Shown here: piece after piece, positions 1-6,260 of the stretch
How positions within the stretch are numbered: position 1 is the stretch's first letter
How the letters are laid out: the number at the start of each line of letters is the position of its first letter
Assembly: GCA_018830385.1 (NCBI GenBank)
Contig: JAHJSO010000152.1
Coordinates: 1 to 6,276 of the forward strand
Length of the DNA stretch: 6,276 bases
Direction of reading: 5' to 3'
Origin: Elusimicrobiota bacterium
GTDB taxonomy: Bacteria; Elusimicrobiota; Endomicrobiia; CG1-02-37-114; JAHJSO01
Notes under the pieces: generated by a model
The model's input: the letters and a program-made list of their open reading frames with translations, nothing else
What the model was told of the DNA's origin: nothing
Database searches by the model: none
Position numbers and translations under genes: made by a program

Positions 1-140
1 CCAAATGTCATTGCGAGCCCGAAGGGCGTGGCAATCCAAATGTCATTGCGAGCCCGAAGGGCGTGGCAATCCAAATGTCATTGCGAGCCCGAAGGGCGTG
101 GCAATCCAAATGTCATTGCGAGCCCGAAGGGCGTGGCAAT
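1..140. repeat. Four perfect 35-bp tandem repeats, palindromic
   Basis: Four identical 35-bp units lie head to tail at 1-35, 36-70, 71-105 and 106-140, and the array may continue left of the window. Each unit begins CCAAATGTCATTGCGAG and ends GGGCGTGGCAAT. Within a unit ATTGC pairs with GCAAT and GCCC pairs with GGGC around a GAA loop, so every copy can form an imperfect hairpin on either strand. Because 35 is not a multiple of three, a reading frame through the array passes through three different peptide phases without a stop; the open frame at 5-190 is an artefact of this and not a gene. The pattern matches the small dispersed palindromic repeats seen in several uncultured bacterial phyla. 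Perfect identity between copies indicates recent duplication or ongoing homogenisation. Function is unknown; mobile-element (MITE- or REP-like) origin is an inference. Confidence 0.93.
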
Positions 141-160
141 CTGCTTATTTTAACAACGGG

Positions 161-208
161 TTTGCTTCGGCTTCGCCTCGCAACCGCTAACGCTCCTCGC
201 AATGACAA
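161..208 (-). repeat. Divergent reverse-oriented copy of the repeat family
   Basis: Read on the minus strand this stretch begins TTGTCATTGCGAGGAGCG and ends in CGAAGCCGAAGCAAA. It therefore shares the TGTCATTGCGAG head of the 35-bp units and a CGAAG...GCAA tail, but has a longer middle. It faces the four forward copies, so the TGTCATTGCGA heads form an outer inverted repeat around the cluster. The family assignment rests on the shared head and tail, not on full-length identity. Confidence 0.6.
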
Positions 209-242
209 ACCGCAGGATGCGCAATGACAAATCGCAGAATAC
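199..242. repeat. Two tandem 22-bp copies of a repeat end
   Basis: GCAATGACAAACCGCAGGAT at 199-218 recurs at 221-240 as GCAATGACAAATCGCAGAAT, with two mismatches and a 22-bp period. GCAATGACA is the reverse complement of the TGTCATTGC head of the upstream 35-bp units. This looks like a duplicated and decaying repeat end. It brings the repeat cluster to within about 35 bases of the aspS start codon. Confidence 0.7.
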
Positions 243-275
243 TTAATGCGTTTGTATTAGAATGTTAGTTTACCC

Positions 276-2060
276 ATGAAAAGAACGCACTATTGCGGAG
301 AACTCAATTTAAAAAATGTCAATCAGAAGGTTATCCTGTGCGGCTGGGTACATACCCGCCGTGACCACGGGGGTGTTATTTTTATTGATTTGAGGGACAG
401 GGAAGGCATCGTGCAGGTGGTGTTTCGTCCTGAGGAGAAAGATCTTTTCATCCGGGCGGAGAAAATTCGTTCTGAATATGTTCTGCAGATAGAGGGGAAT
501 GTCAGTAGCCGGCCGGATGGCACAAAGAATCCGAAACTGCCGACGGGCGAGGTTGAAATCATAGTTGAAAAGATGGAAATCCTCAATACATCCGAAGTGC
601 CTCCGTTTGAGATTAGTTCCTTTTCTGTTGCGGGAGAAGAACTGCGTCTGAAATACAGGTATCTGGACCTCAGACGTAAAAAACTTAAAGATAACCTGAT
701 AATCAGGCATAAATTATCGCACACAGTCAGGAAACTTTTATCAGGGGAGGGCTTTATTGAAATTGAAACACCGTTTCTCACGAAATCAACCCCGGAGGGA
801 GCAAGGGATTTTCTTGTCCCGTCACGCCTGAACCCGGGGACTTTCTATGCCCTGCCGCAATCACCCCAACTTTTTAAACAGATTCTTATGGTGTCTGGCG
901 TGGACAGATATTTTCAGGTAGTAAGGTGTTTCAGGGATGAGGATTTGAGAGCTGACCGTCAGCCGGAATTCACGCAGATTGATATAGAAATGAGTTTTGT
1001 TGACGAGGAAGATGTAATCGCAACTGTGGAAAAACTTCTTTCGGTTTTAATGAGGGATATTCTTGGCGTGGAGATAAAGACACCGTTCGCCCGCATGGAC
1101 TATGAATATGCTATCAATACCTATGGGACAGACAAACCCGATTTGAGATACAGGGACGTTATGAAAATCACCGACGTTTCAGCCGTTGTTGCCGGTTCGG
1201 GTTTTAAGATTTTTTCCGAAGCGGTAAAAGCGGGGGGTTGCGTTAAGTGTGTATCTGTCCCGCCGGCTGTTGACGGTAAAGCCGGTTTTTCACGCTCCGC
1301 GATTGACGAACTCACAAAGTTCGCCACGGGATTAGGTGCCAAAGGCCTTGCCTGGCTGAATAATTCATCACCTATAAAAAGGTTCTTTTCTGACGGCGAA
1401 ATAAAAAATATTTATTCAGTAATTGGGTACAATCGGGAGGGGACGCAGCCGGATCCCGCCGCACCCATGGTCTTTTTCATTGCAGATAAAAAAGAGACGG
1501 CTAACGCCGTGCTTGGCGCATTGAGGACGGAGATTATCAACCGTTTAAAAATAAAACCTGTTTTGGAATATGAATTCGTCTGGGTCGTGAATTTCCCTCT
1601 TTTTGAGTGGTCTGAAGAAGAAAAGCGGTTTGTGAGCATGCACCACCCGTTTACCCAACCCGTGGACGAAAAAATGCTGGACGGGGACCTTTCAAAGGTT
1701 GCCGCCCGGGCATACGACATAGTGCTTAACGGAACGGAATTAGGCGGCGGGAGCATCCGTATCCACAGGACGGACCTCCAGGAGAAAATTTTCTCAATTT
1801 TAAAGATTTCCGGGAGCGAGGCGAAAGACAGGTTCGGTTTTTTGCTTGAGGCGTTAAAATTCGGTGCGCCGCCGCACGGTGGTATTGCCCTGGGGTTTGA
1901 CCGTTTGTGCGCAATCCTGTGCGGGGAGGAGTCAATAAGGGATGTGATTGCATTCCCGAAGACGCAGAAGGGGATATGCCCTCTCACCGGCGCACCCGAC
2001 GCTGTTTCCAGCAAACAACTGAAGGAGTTATCAATAGAAGTGAAGGATGGCGAAAAATGA
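276..2060 (+). CDS. aspS: Aspartyl-tRNA synthetase, bacterial type, predicted non-discriminating
   Basis: This cytoplasmic class II synthetase charges tRNA with aspartate using ATP. At 594 residues it matches the bacterial AspRS length. The N-terminal OB-fold anticodon domain covers about residues 1-110 (GWVHTRRDHGGVIF at 23-36). Motif 1 is near GFIEIETPFL (159-168), the aspartate/ATP loop is QSPQLFKQ (195-202), motif 2 is FRDEDLRADRQPEFTQ (219-234) with Arg220, GGGSIR ends at Arg495, and motif 3 is GIALGFDRL (536-544) with Arg543. The GAD insertion lies at roughly 295-410. His31 and Gly82 match the residues that, in Pseudomonas aeruginosa AspRS, go with acceptance of both tRNA-Asp and tRNA-Asn, whereas E. 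coli has Leu at the first site. The enzyme probably also makes Asp-tRNA-Asn for GatCAB amidation; this is an inference. The start is the first ATG before the conserved HYCGEL segment, and no Shine-Dalgarno sequence precedes it. It is the first gene of the run, and its stop overlaps the next start. Confidence 0.98.
   Translation: MKRTHYCGELNLKNVNQKVILCGWVHTRRDHGGVIFIDLRDREGIVQVVFRPEEKDLFIRAEKIRSEYVLQIEGNVSSRPDGTKNPKLPTGEVEIIVEKMEILNTSEVPPFEISSFSVAGEELRLKYRYLDLRRKKLKDNLIIRHKLSHTVRKLLSGEGFIEIETPFLTKSTPEGARDFLVPSRLNPGTFYALPQSPQLFKQILMVSGVDRYFQVVRCFRDEDLRADRQPEFTQIDIEMSFVDEEDVIATVEKLLSVLMRDILGVEIKTPFARMDYEYAINTYGTDKPDLRYRDVMKITDVSAVVAGSGFKIFSEAVKAGGCVKCVSVPPAVDGKAGFSRSAIDELTKFATGLGAKGLAWLNNSSPIKRFFSDGEIKNIYSVIGYNREGTQPDPAAPMVFFIADKKETANAVLGALRTEIINRLKIKPVLEYEFVWVVNFPLFEWSEEEKRFVSMHHPFTQPVDEKMLDGDLSKVAARAYDIVLNGTELGGGSIRIHRTDLQEKIFSILKISGSEAKDRFGFLLEALKFGAPPHGGIALGFDRLCAILCGEESIRDVIAFPKTQKGICPLTGAPDAVSSKQLKELSIEVKDGEK
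2043..2047 (+). promoter_or_regulatory. Ribosome binding site of the LysM gene
   Basis: AAGGA lies inside the last codons of aspS, nine bases before ATG 2057. It supports that start over the upstream in-frame ATG at 1907, which would lie deep inside aspS and bury the signal peptide. Confidence 0.65.
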
Positions 2061-2362
2061 AATCAATCCTGTTTTTAGCGTTTTTTTTGACGAACCTGCC
2101 TGTTTTTGCAGGTGAATCGGCAAAGGGGCGTCAGAGATCAGCCGTATCGGCGGACAGCCGGCAGCCGGGTGAACACACCGTCTGGTTGTGGCAGGAGTCA
2201 AAGGACTGTTTGTGGAACATAGCGAAGAAGTACTATGGCGATGGGTCCAAGTGGCGGCTGATATACGATGCGAACAGGGACGTAATAGAAGACCCTTCAC
2301 TGATTTACCCGAAGCAGCGGCTCAGGATACCTCTGCAAAATGGTACTGAAAAAGACGACTGA
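2057..2362 (+). CDS. Small secreted LysM-domain protein
   Basis: This is a 101-residue exported protein. Residues 1-18 form a Sec signal peptide: MKS, then a hydrophobic run, then VFA with predicted cleavage before Gly19. A short polar linker follows (about 19-39). A single LysM domain spans about 40-92, with the typical LWNIAKKYYGDGSKW and IYDANRD segments and the closing YPKQRLRIP strand. LysM domains bind N-acetylglucosamine glycans such as peptidoglycan, so the mature protein is expected in the periplasm or at the wall. There is no catalytic domain, no lipobox cysteine and one Cys (51). The start is chosen because the open frame extends back into aspS only without homology, while ATG 2057 has a ribosome site and gives a complete signal peptide. 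Its ATG overlaps the aspS stop as ATGA, which suggests coupled translation. The specific role is unknown; a structural or adaptor role at the wall is an inference. Confidence 0.88.
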   Translation: MKSILFLAFFLTNLPVFAGESAKGRQRSAVSADSRQPGEHTVWLWQESKDCLWNIAKKYYGDGSKWRLIYDANRDVIEDPSLIYPKQRLRIPLQNGTEKDD

Positions 2363-2363
2363 G

Positions 2364-2381
2364 CCGACCGGGGAGCGTCGG
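2364..2381 (+). other. Small hairpin in the LysM-phoH spacer
   Basis: CCGAC (2364-2368) pairs perfectly with GTCGG (2377-2381) around an eight-base loop, CGGGGAGC. The loop contains GGGGAG, the only Shine-Dalgarno-like run in the 33-base spacer, but it sits about 20 bases from the phoH ATG. No T-run follows, so it is not an intrinsic terminator. A role in setting phoH translation is possible but unproven; a five-base stem can arise by chance. Confidence 0.25.
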
Positions 2382-2395
2382 GCGAAAAAGTAAAA

Positions 2396-3352
2396 ATGAA
2401 AAAACGGTTGTACCTGAACGATAGCGACGAAACACTTGATGTCCTCGGTGAGCAGGACAAGAATATCATTCAACTTGAAAAGGATTTTGACGTCCGGATA
2501 TATTGCATGCAGGAGGAGAAATCGGGCAGGTATATCCTTGAAATCACGGGGCCGGGCGAAAGCGTCCGTGCGGCAATGAACAGAATTAATGAAAAAAGGG
2601 AACAAGGAGCCAGGTCAAAGAAGACGAAGGGAGACATCCCGCGTGGGATAAGGCAGGGTGCGTTATACGTTAGTTGTACGGGCAAGCAGATAACGCCGTT
2701 CTCAAACAATCAGAGGGCATATCTGGAATATATTAAGGACTACGACCTTGTGATAGGCATCGGCCCCGCAGGTACGGGCAAGACGTTCCTTGCAGTCGTT
2801 TCGGCCCTGGCGATGCTTGAGAGCGGTAAAGTCAACAGGATAATCCTTACAAGGCCGGTGGTTGAGGCGGGCGAAAAACTGGGCTTCCTGCCGGGGGACT
2901 TATACGATAAAGTCAACCCTTACCTGAAACCGCTCTACGACGCATTCTATTATCTGATAGGCCCCGAAAAATTCCGCAGGTACAGGGAGAACGAAACGAT
3001 AGAGATTGTCCCTCTTGCCTACATGAGGGGCAGGACGCTTGAGGATGCATTCATCATACTGGACGAAGCCCAGAATACAATCCCCGAACAGATGAAGATG
3101 TTCCTCACGCGGTTAGGGTTCGGTTCACAGGCGGTAATTACAGGGGACATCACCCAGATTGACATAGAGAACAAGCGCCAGTCGGGTCTCGTCCAGAGCG
3201 AAAAGATTCTCTCGGGCGTGAGCGGCATAAAATTTGTGCGTTTTTCCGAGGAAGACGTAGTCAGGCATGACCTCGTCCGGGAAATAATAAAAGCATACGA
3301 CGTTTGGGAAGGACGCCTGGAAAAAAAACGCTCTCCTGAAAAAAATGATTAA
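2396..3352 (+). CDS. phoH: PhoH/YbeZ family ATPase
   Basis: This is a cytoplasmic P-loop NTPase of 318 residues, the normal length for the family. The N-terminal 65 residues form the KH-like fold seen in chromosomal PhoH proteins ([10 protein letters not shown] at 27-36). A basic linker covers about 66-88. The ATPase domain follows, with Walker A GPAGTGKT (123-130, Lys129), the family segment [18 protein letters not shown], the [10 protein letters not shown] segment, Walker B ILDEAQN (Asp223, Glu224) and GDITQID (250-256). It ends with the conserved [16 protein letters not shown]. Chromosomal PhoH is typically encoded beside ybeY and is thought to work in RNA metabolism with that nuclease; the exact activity is unsettled. 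ATG 2396 is the only possible start, because the upstream in-frame stop is the LysM TGA at 2360 and no other start codon lies between. The ribosome site is weak (AAAAAG only). The end overlaps the next gene by eight bases. Confidence 0.96.
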   Translation: MKKRLYLNDSDETLDVLGEQDKNIIQLEKDFDVRIYCMQEEKSGRYILEITGPGESVRAAMNRINEKREQGARSKKTKGDIPRGIRQGALYVSCTGKQITPFSNNQRAYLEYIKDYDLVIGIGPAGTGKTFLAVVSALAMLESGKVNRIILTRPVVEAGEKLGFLPGDLYDKVNPYLKPLYDAFYYLIGPEKFRRYRENETIEIVPLAYMRGRTLEDAFIILDEAQNTIPEQMKMFLTRLGFGSQAVITGDITQIDIENKRQSGLVQSEKILSGVSGIKFVRFSEEDVVRHDLVREIIKAYDVWEGRLEKKRSPEKND

Positions 3353-4826
3353 AAATATTTTCAAAAAGATGCTGTTGCGGATGTTGATATGGACTGAAAA
3401 AAGACCTCAGCAGGAGACGGCGCACAAGAAACTGCCTTTCTGGTACAAGGAGGTCCACATACCGGTCACGGTGATAATAACCGTGAACGCCCTGTTGATA
3501 CTGGTATCCCTGATTCTTGAAGTTGGCCCGACGGCGAGAAAACTTACCGGCCTGATATTGTTTCTCGGTATATTCTTCCTGCTGGTCGTTTCGTACATGA
3601 GGAAGTATCTGTCCCACCTGAGCAAAGATAACGATGCAATAATGCTGATGGGCATTTTAACCAGCATGTCCGTCCTGGTTATAGAAACGGTAAAGTCGGG
3701 CAGGGGTTTGTCTCCGTTTTTCATCCCGCTGGCGGGAATAATACTTCTGGCGGCGATGCTGTTGGGCGAGTCCGCAGGCATAATCCTGTCGGTTGCGGTC
3801 TCCGTCGTCCTGGGACTTATGTACGGTTTTAATTTTGAGTATTTTATCTATCATTTTGTCGCGGGGCTTGTGGCCGTATGGTATTCGGGAAGAATTAAAC
3901 GCAGGCAGGACATTATGACTAACGGGGTTTACGTTGCGGTTTCAAATATAATCTTTATATTCATTTTTACCCTGCTTGGGAGGTTGAGGGCAAGCGACCT
4001 CCAGGGTAATTTACTCTGGGCGGTAGCGAACGGTTTTTCAGGGGCAATCCTTGTGCTTGCGTTACTGTCGCCTTTTGAAACGTTTTTTTCCCGTATAACC
4101 CACATTAAACTTATTGAACTTTCCGATTTCAACCAGCCGGTACTCAAACGGTTGATGTTGGAGGCGCCGGGCACATTCCAGCACTCCCTGAGCGTGGCAT
4201 CTATCGCAGAACAGGCGGCTGAGGCGATAGGCGCCGACTCACTCCTTGTCCGGGTCGGCAGTTTTTATCACGATGTAGGAAAACTGATAAAACCGGAATA
4301 TTTTATTGAAAACCAGATAGCCACCGAGAACCCGCACGATTTTATACAGCCGTCAATGTCCGGGCTTGTCGTTATATCGCACGTAAGGGAGGGGGCGAGC
4401 ATCGCCCGTCTCCAGAACCTTGACAGGCCTATAATTGATCTGATAGAGCAGCACCACGGGACATCGCTCATGTACGTTTTCTACCAGAAGGCGCTTGAGA
4501 GCATGGGCGAGACAAAGGAAGCCGTCTTCCGTTACCCCGGGCCGAAGCCGAAGACAAAGGAGTCGGCCATACTTATGCTGGCTGACTCGTGCGAGGCGGC
4601 GACGAGGGCAGTGGAGTCGCTGTCACCCGGCAAAATAAAAGATACGGTTGAGAAAGTGATAAACAATAAGTTCACCGACGGCCAGTTTGACGAAGCGCCC
4701 ATAAGTTTGTCCGACCTGCATAAGTTAGCTGAGAGCATGATAACGACGCTTACGGGGATGCACCACGCAAGGGTAGAATATGAACAACAAGAAACAAAGG
4801 AGCGGGGTCCGGATTCACAGGGCTGA
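3345..4826 (+). CDS. pgpH: Membrane HD-domain c-di-AMP phosphodiesterase, sensor-less PgpH/YqfF type
   Basis: This polytopic inner-membrane protein of 493 residues has a cytosolic HD hydrolase domain. The family degrades cyclic di-AMP to pApA. Hydrophobic segments lie near 38-60, 66-85, 97-116, 122-140, 143-162, 164-181, 194-212 and 222-243. The HD domain begins at about 265 and carries a full metal-ligand set: His280, His309-Asp310 in FYHDVGK, His346, His370-His371 and Asp414 in LADSCEA. The usual family member has roughly 700 residues, with a large extracytoplasmic 7TMR-HDED domain between the first membrane helix and the remaining seven. Here the first two helices are joined by only a few residues (GPTAR), so that sensor domain is absent while the catalytic part is intact. 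The position between phoH and ybeY is the conserved family location. It overlaps phoH by 8 and ybeY by 47 bases. The ribosome site is weak, so coupling from phoH is likely. Substrate is inferred from family only. Confidence 0.93.
   Translation: MIKNIFKKMLLRMLIWTEKRPQQETAHKKLPFWYKEVHIPVTVIITVNALLILVSLILEVGPTARKLTGLILFLGIFFLLVVSYMRKYLSHLSKDNDAIMLMGILTSMSVLVIETVKSGRGLSPFFIPLAGIILLAAMLLGESAGIILSVAVSVVLGLMYGFNFEYFIYHFVAGLVAVWYSGRIKRRQDIMTNGVYVAVSNIIFIFIFTLLGRLRASDLQGNLLWAVANGFSGAILVLALLSPFETFFSRITHIKLIELSDFNQPVLKRLMLEAPGTFQHSLSVASIAEQAAEAIGADSLLVRVGSFYHDVGKLIKPEYFIENQIATENPHDFIQPSMSGLVVISHVREGASIARLQNLDRPIIDLIEQHHGTSLMYVFYQKALESMGETKEAVFRYPGPKPKTKESAILMLADSCEAATRAVESLSPGKIKDTVEKVINNKFTDGQFDEAPISLSDLHKLAESMITTLTGMHHARVEYEQQETKERGPDSQG
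4769..4773 (+). promoter_or_regulatory. Ribosome binding site of ybeY
   Basis: AAGGG sits six bases before ATG 4780, inside the end of the HD gene. It supports the long 47-base overlap as the true start; no other standard start codon is available in frame before the conserved part of YbeY. Confidence 0.6.
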
Positions 4827-5235
4827 AATTGAAATTAAACTTTCCGGAAGGACGGACTGGTGGATTAAGAAGGCCGTGAGGGCGTGTTTCAAAAAAGAAA
4901 AATCCGCAGCAGTTTATGACCTTGACATAATCTTTGTCCACGACAGGTACATCAGAGGACTGAACAGGGAATATCTCGGAAAAAACAACCGGACAGACGT
5001 CCTGTGTTTCCCTTACAATTCAGGAAACACTCTGCAGGCCGACATGTTTATTTCGGTTGATTCCTGCCGCAGGCAGGCCGTGTCGTACGGCCATACGACG
5101 TTAAGGGAAATACTTTTTGTGGTTGTCCACGGTGTCCTGCACCTCCTCGGGTGGGAAGACCGCTCCCCCGCGTCAAGGAAGAAGATGTGGCTCAGGCAGG
5201 AACAAATACTTTCTGCAACCGGAGTCCCCGGATGA
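4780..5235 (+). CDS. ybeY: YbeY endoribonuclease / rRNA maturation factor, Asp-variant metal site
   Basis: This cytoplasmic single-strand-specific endoribonuclease family acts in 16S rRNA 3'-end maturation and ribosome quality control. The length, 151 residues, is typical. Visible family elements are LNREYLGKNNRTDVLCFPY (61-79), the ADMFISVD strand (87-94) in place of the usual GDI-IS, and the metal site HGVLHLLGWED (117-127). The common form is H-G-x-L-H-x-x-G-Y-D-H, with three His ligands. Here His117 and His121 are present, but the third position is Asp127, so the site reads His-His-Asp. I recall a similar Asp (GYKD) in Bacteroidetes YbeY, and Asp can bind zinc, so the protein is probably active. 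The ATG at 4780 follows AAGGG at a good distance. Its stop is shared as ATGA with the downstream start. The phoH-pgpH-ybeY order supports the assignment. Confidence 0.95.
   Translation: MNNKKQRSGVRIHRAEIEIKLSGRTDWWIKKAVRACFKKEKSAAVYDLDIIFVHDRYIRGLNREYLGKNNRTDVLCFPYNSGNTLQADMFISVDSCRRQAVSYGHTTLREILFVVVHGVLHLLGWEDRSPASRKKMWLRQEQILSATGVPG
5221..5224 (+). promoter_or_regulatory. Ribosome binding site of the CNNM/CBS gene
   Basis: GGAG lies seven bases before ATG 5232, within the last ybeY codons. It supports ATG 5232, which overlaps the ybeY TGA, over the in-frame ATG at 5151 inside ybeY; that longer form would put a polar 27-residue tail ahead of the first membrane helix. Confidence 0.65.
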
Positions 5236-6239
5236 ACCTGCTCCTCGGCGCACTCATCGTTATCTTCCTGTTTTTTTCCGCCTTCTTTTCCGGAAGCGAG
5301 ACCGCTCTCACCTCTCTTTCAAAACACAGGATAAAGAAAATAATAGCAATAAGAAAATCGTTCCGCGAAGTTTTCTACAGATGGTTATACTATCCGCAGG
5401 ACATGCTCACCACAATACTGGTCGGTAATACACTCGTAAATATTACCATTTCAACCATGGCGACTGTACTTGCAGTTTCATTGTTTTCGTCACACAAGAG
5501 ATGGGTGGTTGAAACAGGGGCATGGATATTTATAACGGGGATTGTGCTTGTTTTCGGCGAGGTGATGCCCAAAATATTTACGAGGAGCCGCCCCGAGCGG
5601 ATAAGCATAAAAGTAATAAGGCCGCTTGCGGTTATAAACAAGATGTTCTATCCCGTTATGAAACCGATTTTGTTCATGCTGGACATTTTTACGAAGAGCG
5701 ATTTTTCAACTTCGGTGAGCAGGGCGAGTTTATTCTCGGTTGACGAGATAAAGGGCGCCGTTACGGACGCGGGCAGACGGGGCCTGATGGAAAAGGATAC
5801 GACGCAGATGCTGGAGGGAGCGCTGAAACTCACAAAAATTAAAGCCAGGGAAATAATGGTTCCTGCAACGAAAATTGAAACGGTTGACATTGACATATCC
5901 CCGGGAAATATTATTGATAAACTGCTTGAAACGGGACACAGCCGCGTGCCCGTGTATTCGGGTGACAGGAATAAAATTACCGGGATTGTGCTCCTGAAAG
6001 ACCTGGCGGGCGCCGGCGTTGATTTTGACATGGAACTTATAAGGCCCGCCTACCACGTCCCGCCCGACAAGAGCGTTATTGAACTGCTCAGTGATTTTCA
6101 GAAGGGCAGTACGCACTGCGCGGTGGTGACGGACAGCAAAGGGATGTTTACAGGGTTTATAACGCTTGAAGACATACTGGAAGAGGTGGTCGGCGAAGTG
6201 GTTGACGAATACGAACATAAACACAGGTGCAATATTTAA
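5232..6239 (+). CDS. CNNM (DUF21) / CBS-pair membrane protein, HlyC/CorC family, short form
   Basis: This inner-membrane protein of 335 residues begins with the CNNM transmembrane domain: helix 1 (about 3-20) running into SGSETALTSLSK (20-31), then VGNTLVNI (64-71), FGEVMPK (108-114) in the third helix, and a last hydrophobic stretch near 130-152. A cytoplasmic CBS pair follows, with CBS1 from about KAREIMVP (204-211) through SRVPVYSGD to LLKDLAG, and CBS2 ending in the hallmark GFITLEDILEEVVGEVVDEYE (308-328). CNNM/CorC proteins are linked to Mg2+ and Co2+ homeostasis or efflux, and CBS pairs often bind adenine nucleotides. The usual bacterial protein runs to about 420-440 residues and ends in a CorC_HlyC domain; this one stops at once after CBS2. 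Neither alternative frame past 6210 restores that domain, so a simple frameshift is not evident. The gene follows ybeY, as corC does in many genomes. The 'hemolysin' label often given to this family is historical. Confidence 0.93.
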   Translation: MNLLLGALIVIFLFFSAFFSGSETALTSLSKHRIKKIIAIRKSFREVFYRWLYYPQDMLTTILVGNTLVNITISTMATVLAVSLFSSHKRWVVETGAWIFITGIVLVFGEVMPKIFTRSRPERISIKVIRPLAVINKMFYPVMKPILFMLDIFTKSDFSTSVSRASLFSVDEIKGAVTDAGRRGLMEKDTTQMLEGALKLTKIKAREIMVPATKIETVDIDISPGNIIDKLLETGHSRVPVYSGDRNKITGIVLLKDLAGAGVDFDMELIRPAYHVPPDKSVIELLSDFQKGSTHCAVVTDSKGMFTGFITLEDILEEVVGEVVDEYEHKHRCNI

Positions 6240-6260
6240 CACAGGGCTGTGCAAATATAT

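Noticed and set aside
1..140. CRISPR array
   Set aside because: The 35-bp units are directly adjacent with no unique spacers between them, and no cas genes are present.
5..190. 61-residue open reading frame at the left edge
   Set aside because: It is a read-through of the 35-bp repeats in rotating phase, with peptide motifs repeating per unit, and no ribosome site or domain; a classic false ORF.
1412..2014. 200-residue minus-strand open frame inside aspS
   Set aside because: It lies opposite conserved AspRS coding sequence, has no recognisable domain and low-complexity Ser/Pro-rich composition; a shadow frame.
1907..2056. N-terminal extension of the LysM gene back to ATG 1907
   Set aside because: It overlaps aspS in another frame, is highly charged, and would bury the clear signal peptide; ATG 2057 has its own ribosome site.
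2360..2398. LysM-PhoH fusion interrupted by TGA, or TGA recoding
   Set aside because: The two are in the same frame with no stop other than 2360-2362, but that happens often by chance; a periplasmic protein fused to a cytosolic ATPase makes no sense, and TGA is a normal stop in aspS and ybeY here.
3970..4006. Hairpins inside the HD gene (GGAGGT/ACCTCC and GCTTG/CAAGC, overlapping alternatives)
   Set aside because: Short stems in coding sequence with long loops, explained by codon constraints and chance; no regulatory context.
5232..6239. Haemolysin / virulence factor
   Set aside because: The family name is historical; CNNM plus CBS architecture indicates cation homeostasis, with no toxin features.
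6240..6251. Possible terminator CACAG/CTGTG after the CNNM gene
   Set aside because: The stem is four to five bases with almost no loop and no T-run follows; not a credible intrinsic terminator.
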